A stretch of 64,000 nucleotides of DNA from Stenocarpella maydis (lineage: Eukaryota > Ascomycota > Sordariomycetes > Diaporthales > Diaporthaceae), in contig NQMI01000170.1 of the NCBI GenBank assembly GCA_002270565.1, positions 27,739 through 91,738 of the forward strand. Reading direction: 5' to 3'. This document shows positions 11,346 to 22,720 of the stretch, piece after piece. A model generated the notes under the pieces. It had not been told where the DNA came from. It made no database searches and saw nothing but the letters and a program-made list of their open reading frames with translations. A program made the position numbers and the translations under genes. Position 1 is the stretch's first letter. Each line of letters begins with the position of its first letter.

Positions 11346-12584
11346 CTAATGCTGTTGTTGGTAGTAGGAAGCCTCTTGCTCGGCGCGACTGGTATCTGCG
11401 GCGACCATGGCGAGGGCGTCAAGGCCGCTGCTAGGTGTCCTCGAAGCCGCCGGCCTGTTCCAGCGCTCGGCGGACAAGGTCGGAGACGTCATAGAACCGA
11501 CGCCCGGCGACATTAGAGGCGGTGTGTCGCGGGGGAGCGAGAAGCGGCTGACACTGCTTCTGCTCGAGGAGGACTGGCGCCGAACCGCGGCCAGGGACGG
11601 GCGACGGGTCTGCCGGGCCGAGGCCCTGGGCTTGTCCTTCTTGTGGGTCTCAAGGTGCTGCTTCATGTTGTCGGAGCGGGTGAACCTCCTGTTACAGCCC
11701 GGCCAGGAGCAGGGGACTGTCTTCTCGGCGGTGTGGATTTTTGCGTGACGTGAGGCATGGCCCGAGGTGGTGAAGGTCTTGTAGCAGCTGTACGTCTCCC
11801 TGAATTTGCAGGGGTAACGCTTAGGTGAGGTGCACGTCTTGCTCTTGGACCCCTTCTTGGCCGGGGAATTGCTCTCGGCCGACTCGTCTTCGTCGTCGAT
11901 GTCCATGCCATGATCCTGCTCCAGAGACAATGGGGAGGGGGCCTGGTGCTTGAAGTCGTTGCGGTGCTCGACGTTCCTCTGCACCGAGGTCTCCGCGCCG
12001 GCGTCGAGCACAGAAGCCGGGTAGTCCTCGTGAGCATCGAAGCCGTGGCGATGGTGGTGCTCTTCCAGGTGTGACGACGAGTGGTGGCGGAGCATGGAGT
12101 CATATGGGTAAGCCGTACCCGGGCTTGTTGCCGTCCGCGGGCTGGGCAGGCTGGCGAAGGATGAGATCGGGGGGAGGACCGGGCGAGCTTCTCCACGGTA
12201 TGCGGCGTGTGCTTTTGAGGCCGAGCGGAAGGCCTCGGAGCCTGACAGGGCGGCGGAGTTCTGAGGCCAGGTCCTGGGAGAGAGCTGCTCTGGATAGGAG
12301 CTGTTGGGAGTGATGGGGCTGGCGGGATCATTGCTGGTCTGGGAGTCGTACGAGTCGGACCGCATGAGGTCTGGCGTGCTGGGGTGGGAATGCACACTTT
12401 CCCTGTGGGGTGCAGCCGAGGCGTATGAGGCGTGACTTCGCATGCCATGGGGGAACACGTTGTACGAAGGGGGGTGCGAGTGAGGGCCTGTCTTGTGGGA
12501 GGGGTGAGGCTCATAGGCGAGCTCGTTGGAGTCCTGCAGGATAGAGATGACGCGCCCGGAGGCGTCGCGGTGAGTGGGCGACAT
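11346..12584 (-). CDS. C2H2 zinc-finger transcription factor, NRG1-like
   Basis: Single exon of 412 residues. The first ~250 residues are low-complexity, rich in Ser, His and Pro, with an acidic patch (MDIDDEDESAE) just before the fingers. Two adjacent fingers lie at ~257-313. The first is Cys-X7-Cys-X12-His-X3-His (YKTFTTSGHASR), the second Cys-X4-Cys-X12-His-X3-His (NRRFTRSDNMKQ), joined by HTAEKTV. The TTSGH and RSDN finger cores resemble yeast Nrg1/Nrg2, which repress glucose-repressed and filamentation genes. A basic Ser/Arg-rich tail follows. The wide first Cys pair seems to be normal for the filamentous-fungal relatives I remember. The large non-coding stretch 5' of it may be a long regulatory region. 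The DNA-binding role is secure by family; the regulated pathway is not shown here. Confidence 0.85.
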   Translation of the reverse strand: MSPTHRDASGRVISILQDSNELAYEPHPSHKTGPHSHPPSYNVFPHGMRSHASYASAAPHRESVHSHPSTPDLMRSDSYDSQTSNDPASPITPNSSYPEQLSPRTWPQNSAALSGSEAFRSASKAHAAYRGEARPVLPPISSFASLPSPRTATSPGTAYPYDSMLRHHSSSHLEEHHHRHGFDAHEDYPASVLDAGAETSVQRNVEHRNDFKHQAPSPLSLEQDHGMDIDDEDESAESNSPAKKGSKSKTCTSPKRYPCKFRETYSCYKTFTTSGHASRHAKIHTAEKTVPCSWPGCNRRFTRSDNMKQHLETHKKDKPRASARQTRRPSLAAVRRQSSSSRSSVSRFSLPRDTPPLMSPGVGSMTSPTLSAERWNRPAASRTPSSGLDALAMVAADTSRAEQEASYYQQQH

Positions 12585-15500
12585 TGTGAGATCCGGTCGA
12601 AGGGCTATGAGAAGTCAACTGGGATGCTCCGACGGCGAGGCCGGGGCGGACTCGGGCTGAGGCAGAAGCATGCAACATACATTGTGGTCCGGGGAAGCTC
12701 TCTTGGGGGATGAGAAGAGACTGAGTTGCTGACGGGAGAAGCCGGTCGTGTGTGCAGTGGTACCATGAGGGTGTAGGAGGGGGAAGGAAACAGGCGAGGT
12801 GATGGAGGTGGACGGCAGTGTTCCTTTTTGAAAGATGATGCGGGTGGAACACAGACTCCAGGCGGTGCCCAGGGCCAGCCCCGGGATCCCTGGATCGGTT
12901 TTAGAGTTGGCTGCGAGGGGGGGCTCGGTCCAGTGCGAGTCCATGCGAGGGGGTCTCGTCGCAAGAGTGGGGGGTCTGGCTGGGAAATCGAGAAGTGATG
13001 GTGGCCGTGGGGAAAATCAGGAAACCGGATGGGCTTTCTGTGCTCTCGTCATACCCCCCCGACAGGCACCGCGAGACATTGGTGGCCCCTCTTGGCACAG
13101 GCAATGCGAGGGGGTCACCCCTGTCCTCACGGCCTGTGGGCCCTGGAGGGCTTACACTACATACCTAGGTACATAAGTGCCCTGCGCAGTACACTTGTGC
13201 CCAGTTCTATCCCCACAGCTCCGGAGGTCTACGCTAGTGTAGTACGCTGGTACCTCCAGGACCCCATCCCAAAAGTACCTCGACCCCCGTTGCCAGATAA
13301 CAACAGGGCCTGGTGACAGGAGACGTTGCACCCCACACACGAGAGAGAGAGCCCTTCCGCGAGACCCAAATCGCGATCTCAGAGCCTGCTGGCACATTTT
13401 AGTCAAAGGTAAAATTTACCGGTCCCCGCCAGTGGAATCCCCTCGACGGGACACCGACAAATCTCGGGATTGATTCCGCCTGCCATCGACGACGAGCAGT
13501 TGGCCGACGATAACAATCACAACATGGTTGCATCGCACTTATTGCATGGTGGTGGCTCCTCCCATGTGCCCTCGGCACGTACTCTACGTACTTGTTCGCG
13601 CCGATTCAGATTGGGATCCCGCTGGCATCAGGGACCGCAGGCAGGCCTGCTCGCTCTCCTGTCCTCCCATTCCCTTCCTCGGATGCCTTGTTCAAACAAG
13701 GCAAGGTTTCTGCCCAACTGCTTGTCGAACTGAAAATATGCTTTTTACGGAGTGTTTTGTCCGTTTCCATTGCCCGCAGCCCAAAGGGGTCCCTCGTATG
13801 GCTGGCTGCGCGGTGCCCGAGCACGGCGCGGGACGGGCACGCGGCTGAGCTCCCCAAACAGCGCTGATCCCAACTTCGCCCTCGAGTTCCCTCTTCCCTG
13901 CCTGCTGACATATGACCTCTACCCTTGCCTTCCCTGAGGGGTAATCATGCCCGGCCTGCAGGTTGGTTGAGCACGGGCTGACCACGGCTGGTAGTGTAGG
14001 CCAGATGCCCGGAGTGTTTGCTACTCGAGTCCGCCGCGGCGACGGATGACTGCTGCGTAGTAAATAGGACACCACGACCAATGGGTCGAGTCGGCTACGG
14101 AATTGTGTTCTTCATTACGGCAGCGGCAGCGGCAGCGGCAGCGCAGCCATGCAGAATGGGCCGACCTCCACTTCTGCACTCGGGCCAGCCTATGAGACTC
14201 GGTCGCGCAATGCGGGTCCCAAGACTCCTGGGGAAGATCCTCTCCCGCTGTCGCAACCGCTTCACTTCGGCCATCTTGCGGACTTGTTCAAGGGCTGACA
14301 ACACGCGCGTGCCTCATTTATTAGGGCCCCCGGGGACCAGCACCATACCGGACATTCTTGCATGAACCTGGGGGGCGCCATGGGGCTGCTCCATGTTGTT
14401 GAGGACTGAACAAGTGAAGAATGACGTCGAAGCCACCGCCCGGGCTTCCCCTGGTCTCTGGGCCTTTTCTGCACAGCAGCCCATATGGAGTACGGAGTGC
14501 TGGCAGGGCCCGGATGGCTGACGCCCTGTCAGGGACGGAAATGGCCGCCAACCAGCTTACCGGGGGGCCGCAGGCTGGGAGGCTGCTTCAGACGCTGCTT
14601 TATCCCCCCGATGGGAAAACCCTGGCGCATGTCATGATGCTATGTATGTACAATATATTATCTGCGCGGCCAGGAATGGAATGGGTAATTTTGATCTGGC
14701 TGGGATGGTATTCTTTGGCAATGGGGCACCTGGCCAACTGTTCCCCCGTGGGTGGCAGCATGGGCAATCTTTTGCGTGCACAGGGTTTGCAGGGATCGCA
14801 GCTTTGGATGATCAGGGACCGGCCCAAGAGACCGCATGTCCAGATTGAGGACAGGCCATCTGGGTAGGGCTGCAACGCCAAATGAAATCCACATCAGGAC
14901 CATTGGGCTCCCAATAAAGGGTCGCCTCAACCAGTCCACGATGCTGGAAGGCTGTAGAAAGATTCTCCGGATCGGCACCTCGCTCATTGTCGCACGTCCT
15001 CCAGCAGCAGTTGTGCGTGCGTGTGGGCATCTGCGGTGGAAACCCAGGCAAGCGACGCCTGGAACCTGCCATTTTGGTCCGGCGCGAAGGGCCCGGCGCA
15101 AAGGGCCTGAATCTGGCATCACGATCGCCGATTGATAGCCTCGTCGTTTGGGCCGACAAGGGCAGAGTTTTGCCGTGCTACCCGTCAGCCCGTTTCAGTG
15201 TGCTGGACGCCTCGCCCGTCGCGTGGCTCGGCCGGCCGTGCGAGCTGGCGAGTAAGTACGGATGTCTCGAGGGGCCGACAGAAAAGTAGGAAAAAGCTGC
15301 CAGCCAATAATCGGGCTTTCTCGAAATTTGAGCCGCGATCTGCCAGCCCGCCGACACGGACAGCAAGAGGCGACAAGGGGGTCGGAGGGCAGTACACGGG
15401 CACAAAGTAGCGCTACGATGTACTTGCATTAGGGTCCTTGCCCTGGGGCTCCACCGTGGCCACGACACGGCAGGACGATGTCGACTGATGGATGGATGGA

Positions 15501-18500
15501 TGACAATAGGGAAGGGTCATCCGGAATCCGTCAATGATGCATACCATCTGCAGGATGGTCGTGCCATCCCGTAACAGACTCCCGTGGCCAAAGTTTAGCT
15601 CTCGCGGGAGGAGATTCGCGAGCGAATGACACCGTCCCGGGCACGAAATTTGTGCGTTCCTGCGGGAAAAAAGTGCGTCGATTTCCCCTCCCCGTCGCAC
15701 CCCTCTTTGGGCATGCGCTTTCACAAGTTTCCCATCATCGAAGCTAACGGTTTCTTTTGGAAATCCGGGAACAAAACGGGATCAGCGAGGTGCCCCGGTG
15801 CGTATAGTACACTGGGGTCAGCACCACACGCGTAGCGAACAAAGAGAAAACGCCGCTGGGATTTTTCTTGATTGAGCACCTTCTCAGGAGCCACGAGCTG
15901 GTGATCTTGGACAGAGATAATAGCGCGCATAGCCCTGCATCGCATTGCTTTGCTGTCACTGAGATACGTCAGATGCGTGACCCAGTGACTGACGATCCGA
16001 TCAGTATCTCACGCCCTAGCTGGCCGCGCCATGTTCCAGGCCGCGCAAGAAGCATAAAGGGGGACCTGGAGGATGTTGGCCGATGGACACGCACTGCCGT
16101 TCTACGTAGGCACTCGCTCGTGCCAGGAAGAAGCCGTCCTCTAGATGCCGGGTGTACGCTGTACCCCTGTGACGCTGCCGAGGGGGTTCGAAATCGACCT
16201 CCTCCCCCATGCTGTGCTGGATGGCCAGCCTCCTTTCGGCCAGTCCAACGGCTGAGCGCAGGCAGTAGTGGCCTCTCCGCCTGTTACAGAAGCACGTCTT
16301 GCATGATATCCTGCCTTGGAAATAGAATGAGTAGAGGCCAGAAGCCAGGGTGACCAAAGAGGCTAAACATTTAACGGGCTAGCGGTTGTGTTTGGGTTGT
16401 CTGTGTCGGAACGTTCCCAGCGCCTCGGGCCAGCCAAACCTGAGTGGACCCACTTGACACGGGGGGCTGCTGCGCGTTTCGTCCGGGCGGTGTTCCTTGG
16501 AATGGTTCCGCGGGTTTCCAAGGAAGGAGGTGGTGACTTGGTCTGCTTGGGCGGTTGGTGATGGGGCGCCGAGGCGGTGGGCAGACAAGACCCAGGCGAG
16601 GGACGTACAGTACACTACACTGGAGCGTGGAGGGTCGCGGGACTGCTTGTGTGTGCGCGCTGGGTTCTCAGGGTCCCAGGATTGCAGTAATAAGATTCAG
16701 AAGGCTGATCGGGAGTTCAGGTGAGGATCGGCTTTCCGCTGCTGCCGAGACAAGGGCCCCTCCGAACACGTGTGGGTCCCTGTCTGGGGTGGAGCCCGGC
16801 CAGGCAGAGGAGGCAGCCCCGGGGCCTGGTCTCGGGTACAGAGACAGCTGACACGGAGCTCCATTCCAGCCTTGTTTTCTCTCGCACCCCTCTGGCAGGA
16901 GACCCTTTGCGGCGGCGGTGTGTAGTATAGTATGTATGTATTGGGATGTGGCCTTGTCGCTCGTGCGTGCGGTGAGTGAGGTGAGATTTGCCAGCTGGCT
17001 CGAGGATCGAGGCGAGCAGTTTCTGGAACCTCAGTGTTTCGAGGGGACCTCAGCCGCCCAGGTGAGGAGGCTTTTCTCATTTTTTGAGCTCGCTTAGGGA
17101 CGTCAGTGTGACGCAGTGCGGGATCAGACGAGGCACCTGGGGCATCTGCGGGCACCTGCGTCAGTGTCAACAAGCCAAGGGTCGAGGGAAATGGAACTCA
17201 TTCAACGAGGGGCGCGGGCTGTCACAGGAGTCACATCAGTCGGCCGGGTTTGGAGGGTCAGAAGGGTCTGGGCCAGCCTGTGCAGGGAGGCCTGGCATTC
17301 AGCAGTCAGGCGGGCGGGCGGGCAGGCAGGCAGGCAGGCAGGCAGGAGAAAAGACGGTAGCTGGCAGCTGGCATGGCGCAGGGCGCAGGGCAGCAAGGAG
17401 CAGCAGCAGCGGCAGGTGCAGAGGTGGTGGACCCTTAAAACTGCATTGCTGGGGGTCCATTCAGAAATGTAGGGGTCCTTCCTGTCTGGGAGGGGTAGCC
17501 TGCAAGTCCCGCGCGCTCGGCAGCCGTGCGACCTCAATCGAGATCTCCCTCCCTTCTCAACGATTCAGACTTGGACAACTCGAGGAGCATTTGCTCCGAC
17601 TCGACTCCCGGGGCGTTCCCGTCCTCTCCGGTCAGGCCTCACCTCAGTTGCGACCAGACCATTTGTTTCTTCATGGCATGACAATGGAAAACCCTCGTGC
17701 GACATAACATGAGGCCATCGCAATCCTTCCCATGCAATTCCAAAAAACAATTAAATAAAAACAATAAAAACGCAGTGACGTAACCGACACCAGCTAGCGT
17801 AAGCCCACTTACACCAGGTACCTCGGTACCGGCCCGCGCAGATTTGCTGGGAAGGTACTCCGTACTTCCCACTAGCCCGCACCACAAAACATGTCCAGTC
17901 TACTGCAGCATCAATGTCCTATGTACCCATCCGCTGCACTCGGTAGCACTGGCCAGACTACCTAGCGTAAGTGGGAAACCTGCCGAGCTCCCGAGCTCCC
18001 GAGCTCCCGAGGTGCTGTTAGTGTAGACTATCCGTAGATAATGCTCGTGTTAGGTATTCTGCCCCGCGCAAAAGCATCGGATGCGCACCACAGAGAGGGC
18101 AGGGAGGGTTGGGCTGGAAATACTAGTGTAGGCATCAAGCTCATCCTGGAGGTCTGGGTTTCGAGCTGGGGGCATTTATTAAGGTTCAGTCGAACAGAGT
18201 ACATACAACCTAATTGATGTCTCGTAGTTGGAGGGGGGGGGGCAACCACAGGGGGAAGCCCTACCCGATGCAAACAAAACTTATGAGACGGACGAAGCGG
18301 ACACGCAGCCCAAGGCCCAAATGTGGTGCAAACCATCCTCCACAAGTAAGCCCGTCGCGGGGAGGGGCGTCACTAACAAGAAGGGGCCACCTCTTAGGCA
18401 CGCCTGCATCAATAACAAGACGTGATTGATCCTGATCCCTTGGCCGGAGCAGAATGAGCGCGGAGGGGGCTGCTCGGTCAGCAACCAAAGCAGCTGTGCC

Positions 18501-20365
18501 ACCAAGTCAAAACATCTGCGGAGTAACAGTGACGTGACAGCGGCCAGCTTCTGGGGTTTCATCAGCACGACGGCACTTGGCGGCCGCCTCGCGAGTGGTC
18601 GATGAGATTCCCGAACCTTGATTACACGCTTGTCCAGCCAGGCCAATAGAACCTCCCAGCCATTATCACAGCGCCACGAAAGATGTGGTAGGCTGGCAGG
18701 CCAAGTCCCTTTGGCCTCGACATACAGAGATATGGTATCGCACCAGCCACGTACTACCCAATAGAGGGAGGGACGGAGGGAGGGACGGAGGGAAAATCCT
18801 AGCGTACCAGCCGTACCCAACACACAGGTGCATGTGCGCACCACGTTTAGGTGGGAGGGTGGCTGCGTGCCTCTGGCCAGACCTGCCATATACGTATACA
18901 TATGCAGGGCCCAAAAGGGACCCTGAGACAAACAAGTTCTCCCCAGACCGGAGTGTCTAAGAGCGAGCTTGGTGTGATGTGGAGCTCTTTGATACGCTGA
19001 GGTCGTTGCCTGTCTGCCTGTATTTCCGCAAGCGAGTGACGGCCGAGCCCACTCATCATGCCATCATTGTCAAGTCGGCCTATGTCAATCATTATGTGCC
19101 TTGCACGCACACAAAGGAGCCACCACTCATGGGCGACAAATCTGCAACGACTAGTAAAAATCTCCGACAGAAAAGTGACGAGCAAGAAGGGTGGCGGGGG
19201 GCGAGATCAGAGAGAAAAAGCAATACTGTTGTATACACAAAGTAGACGGTAAACCAGGACCTGGGATCGTGAATGATGGGATTCTGAAGAAATCCCCATC
19301 CTCGGCCTTGCCCTGAAAGCAAGATTTCCCCATCATAGCAGGCATCGTTTGGCGCTGCAGTAGCGGGGTCTCAGACCCCCCCCCCACACACACACGCACA
19401 AACACGGTAACCTACCCAGCCTACGTGCGCAAGGTACATCACACACACACACACACACACACAACACACAGACAAAGACACATGCATATTCATTTTGCCA
19501 CATTCCTGTCATCGATATCTCAGGAGATCATCATTACCAACAAGAAAACAAAGAAAAAGTACATCCTGTTTTCGCCAGTAACATACTGCCAATGGGAAAC
19601 CGAGGAAACCTGCCGAAGCGCTTGATACCTCACACCACCCCACCCTTATGGGCTTTGCGGATCCCTGGGACGGACGACGGAGGTGATGAGGGCTTATCTT
19701 GGTCGTGTGTCGCTGGGTTTTCTCTTTTTTTACTGCAGCCCCCATGATGCCCGCCATCCATCACGAGAATGGAACCGAGCGCAAGCTCGGGCGAAGGCTA
19801 TGCAGGACGCGTTTGGGGAGCAAGCTTTCCGGAGCGGGGTCGAGAGGTTTGGGAGGGAAGCATTCGACCAAGCTTGGTGTGTCAGATCGTGGGCTGTCGA
19901 CGGCTTACCTCCGGGCTGGGTTGCTGTTGGGGTCGTGACACAACCTGCACATGTGAGTGAGCCCGGCTTGGTCCCTGGATAACTACTCGTTCGCTCCTTA
20001 CCAGACGGACGAGATAGGCCCACTCCACCGGAGGACATCTCGCGGGAAGCTGTCCAACGTGGGTTTACTCACCTGGTTGTGCTGCCAGAGGTAATGCCAT
20101 AGCGGAGAACATGCACTGCTTAGGCACCACGCCTGTGTTCGAGATCCGTGCGAGCTGTATTGGTGGCTGATGGGCTGTTGTATGGTTCTGCGATGCTTTC
20201 CCCCAAGACACTAACCAGCTTACTGGTTGCGCGGTCGTATCAGCTAAACCCTAATTTCCGATAGCTACCCTTGGTCTTACATCTTCCATTCGCCCATGCG
20301 TGTGGTGCCGCTTGCTCAGGCGGCGCGACTTATGCCTCCCTCGGATTGACTGCTCCGACAACCCC
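12585..20365. other. 7.8-kb region without a supported gene
   Basis: I read the translations on both strands and found no recognisable domain. Part of it is the 5' leader and promoter of the zinc-finger gene. It holds short tandem repeats: GGCAGC x4 at 14119-14142, GAGCTCCC-type copies near 17990-18012, GGAGGGAC-type copies near 18764-18793, and a CA run at 19441-19462. Four of the seven TAGTGTAG copies lie here (13235, 13992, 18019, 18124). Confidence 0.45.
17307..17346. repeat. GGCG/GGCA tetranucleotide repeat
   Basis: Three GGGC units run into six GGCA-type units. The same CAGG tetranucleotide recurs at 26906-26940 and 36200-36225. Confidence 0.85.
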
Positions 20366-22270
20366 TCACTTTTTGGTGGCACCTGTGTCAAACCTCTTCG
20401 CAGGTGGCAGTGCCGGCTTCTTGAAGACGCCATCACTGCTTGTCTTGCTGCTGTCACCGCCGACTTGTGTGAACGTACCGCCCTTGAACCAACGGTCTTG
20501 CTCGGCATCCCGCTTCCTCTTCAACTCCGCCTGGACTTTAGGATCTACCAGCTCCAGGCCTTGAGCTGGCGTGAAGTTGAGCGACGACGTTGTTCCGCCA
20601 CCGCCCACCGTAGTCCCAACTCCAGATGTCCGTAGCCCGTTGCCGCGCAGATCGAGGCCACCAGGTGTCTGGCCAAAGCCCTTGAGCGAAGAGGCCGCGC
20701 CGCCCGTGACCGAGCTCGCGAGGCCACCCCAGCCCTTGTTCTTCGCGCTGAGCTTCGCCCTCGTGCGAGCATCGATCTGTGTCCCGCGCACCCGGCCCGT
20801 GTCCGTCTGTCCGATCATGCCCATGCCCACGGTAGAGTCTCCAGCACCGTAGCCTGCTTCCTTCTCCTCCTTGCCGAAGGCCATCCGGTTCTGCGCCTTG
20901 CGCAAATCCGTCATGGCCGTGGCCTCCTTGGCCTTGCGTGCGCGCCGTCCTCCTCGCTTCCGACTCGGCTTGTCATCCGGAACGGGCAGGGCGCGCTGTC
21001 CCTTGCTCAGTGGCTTCTCCTGTAGCTTGTCAAGCCGCTCCAGGCAGTGCTGCTTGAACTCCTCGCCAGCTGAACCGTCCGGGCTGGAGTGTGCACAATC
21101 CACCCTGGCAGCAAGAACGACCTTTGCGGATACTATGCGCATGGCCTGCCTCTTCATGTCGCTGGGTACACTCCGGATGATGGGAGAGTGGTATAGAAAG
21201 CCCTGCTGGCGGACCCCGACGTTCGTAGCCATCCCGCTGTTTTGCTGCTTCTTGGATCCCCAAGCAGAGATGTTGCAGGCGGGCGTCTTGGCCAGTCCGG
21301 TCAGGCCTCCAGCTCCGTTCAGGAGCTGCGCAGCCGTCAAAGACTCCACAAGAGCGGTCAGATTTGGTGCGAATATGTTCATGCGTGACTGCACGTAGTC
21401 CGTCAAGGTCCTCTTTGCCTTGTCCAGGTCCACAACCATCTTGCAGGCCCTCATCACCCGGCTGAGTTCGGCCTCTGTCATCTCGTGACCGTTCGTTCGC
21501 GTTGCTTCCAGCGTCACAATCATGAGGGACGGACCGTCAAGGACTTCCTTCAAGGTAGAGTTCAGGATATTGTTCTTGGACGTCTCCAACGTCTTCACAT
21601 TATCCGAGTCCAGGGGACCATTTCCCAAAATCGCAACAACCTTTGCATATTCGAGGGGGTTCGTGATCAACGTCTCGAGCTCGGGAAATCGCACCGAGTA
21701 GTGGTCGCGGATGTATTTGTGCACGAGGACAATCTCGCTGTCGATGGATGTGGAAAGTTGGTTCGACTCGGTCAGGAGGTTGTATTCGGGGTGGTCCTCG
21801 ATGTTGCCGATACTAGCGTCTCGGGCCTCAGGTGGTTGCGCTTGGTAATATGCGATTCTCTGCAGGGTCGAACGCAAATAGTCAGGGCTAATATCCAGGG
21901 ATAGAGATGTAAACACTTTGCGATGTCTCGAGCGAGTAATAGGGGGCGGATCACTAACCTCAAGAACGGGCTCCAAGGTCTTCATGAGACCAGCAATATG
22001 CCGCACATCGTTGACGTCCTTCAGTTGCATCTTTTCGATCCTTGCCTTGGCCTCCTCGGGGTCTTCTGGGACTTGCTTGCTGCCGTCAACGCCGCTCATC
22101 TCGTCGTCGTCCTCGCCTGCCTCATCCAGGTCCATGTCACCATTTCCGTGTGATTCCTTGGCAACCTCTCCATCGTCAACTCCGAGGAACGGATCCTCGT
22201 TCGGGACATCGCCGGCCTCAGAGCCCGAGTCCTCGAAGTCCTGGAGCAGCTCGTCCACGAGCGTAGACAT
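20366..22270 (-). CDS. PRP31: PRP31, U4/U6 snRNP splicing factor
   Basis: Two exons: 22270-21959 and 21859-20366, 601 residues. The N-terminus is acidic (residues ~10-70). NOSIC/Nop parts follow: SIGNIEDHPEYNLL at ~120, FPELETLITNPLEYAKVVAILGN, and GPSLMIVTLEATRTNG in the Nop core. The Prp31 C-terminal domain has KKQQNSGMATNVGVRQQGFLYHSP, then a basic KPSRKRGGRRARKAK stretch and QNRMAFGKEEKE. By family, Prp31 clamps the U4 5' stem-loop with the 15.5K protein and is needed for tri-snRNP assembly in the nucleus. The 99-nt intron must be removed because conserved LEPVLE continues directly into RIAYYQAQPPE. It contains no in-frame stop, so a naive ORF call would add 33 residues. It is divergent from CLF1. 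Confidence 0.93.
   Translation of the reverse strand: MSTLVDELLQDFEDSGSEAGDVPNEDPFLGVDDGEVAKESHGNGDMDLDEAGEDDDEMSGVDGSKQVPEDPEEAKARIEKMQLKDVNDVRHIAGLMKTLEPVLEVSDPPPITRSRHRKVFTSLSLDISPDYLRSTLQRIAYYQAQPPEARDASIGNIEDHPEYNLLTESNQLSTSIDSEIVLVHKYIRDHYSVRFPELETLITNPLEYAKVVAILGNGPLDSDNVKTLETSKNNILNSTLKEVLDGPSLMIVTLEATRTNGHEMTEAELSRVMRACKMVVDLDKAKRTLTDYVQSRMNIFAPNLTALVESLTAAQLLNGAGGLTGLAKTPACNISAWGSKKQQNSGMATNVGVRQQGFLYHSPIIRSVPSDMKRQAMRIVSAKVVLAARVDCAHSSPDGSAGEEFKQHCLERLDKLQEKPLSKGQRALPVPDDKPSRKRGGRRARKAKEATAMTDLRKAQNRMAFGKEEKEAGYGAGDSTVGMGMIGQTDTGRVRGTQIDARTRAKLSAKNKGWGGLASSVTGGAASSLKGFGQTPGGLDLRGNGLRTSGVGTTVGGGGTTSSLNFTPAQGLELVDPKVQAELKRKRDAEQDRWFKGGTFTQVGGDSSKTSSDGVFKKPALPPAKRFDTGATKK
21860..21958 (-). 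other. Stop-free, in-frame 99-nt intron of PRP31
   Basis: GTTAGT donor, CTGAC branch point (CCCTGACTATT) and CTGCAG acceptor. Length is divisible by three, phase 0, with no in-frame stop. Retention would insert 33 residues just before the NOSIC segment. Confidence 0.85.
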
Positions 22271-22720
22271 GTCGCCCGTTATGCAGTCAGCAGGGTGGTG
22301 TCTGTCGTGTGCTAACGCTGCTGAATAATGGATTGCAACCGGATTTTTGGGATTGCGTGTGTGCGGAACGGAGTCCTCTGACGAACCGAGAAGGAGTAAG
22401 TTACTTGAGCTCTTGACATCAAGAAGCTCTCTGTCGAGGCAAGCAGCAAGACCAAGGGTGGGAAAAGTTGGTGGTCCGTGCGAGCTCCATGGCCTTGGCG
22501 CCAGCTGCAGTGACCAGGTCAGCCTCGTCTGAAAATCATGAAAACAAACAGCCTCGCAAATCTCACAGCAACCATCACATCTAGTGGCCTATAATATTGC
22601 GACCTTGGGACCAAACCCCACCGGGCCAGCCCCAACGTCCTAGAGCCTCCCCTCGGTCTTGGCTTGAGCACCCTTTATTCATCCCAGCCACCACCGTCTG
22701 GTCCTGCAGGCACGCCTAAA
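22271..22720. promoter_or_regulatory. Shared intergenic region of divergent PRP31 and CLF1
   Basis: 450 bp separate the two start codons, so both promoters and 5' leaders must fit here. No strong TATA box is seen. The CLF1 frame is open upstream to 22664 but lacks an ATG before 22721. Confidence 0.6.

Noticed and set aside
18281..18931. 216-codon minus-strand frame
   Set aside because: Crosses simple repeats and lacks any conserved segment.
21860..21958. Reading PRP31 as a single 634-residue exon
   Set aside because: The 33 extra residues interrupt a conserved junction and are bounded by good splice signals.
22664..22720. Extension of CLF1 upstream of its ATG
   Set aside because: The frame there begins with TTG and has no ATG; family proteins begin at the ATG at 22721.
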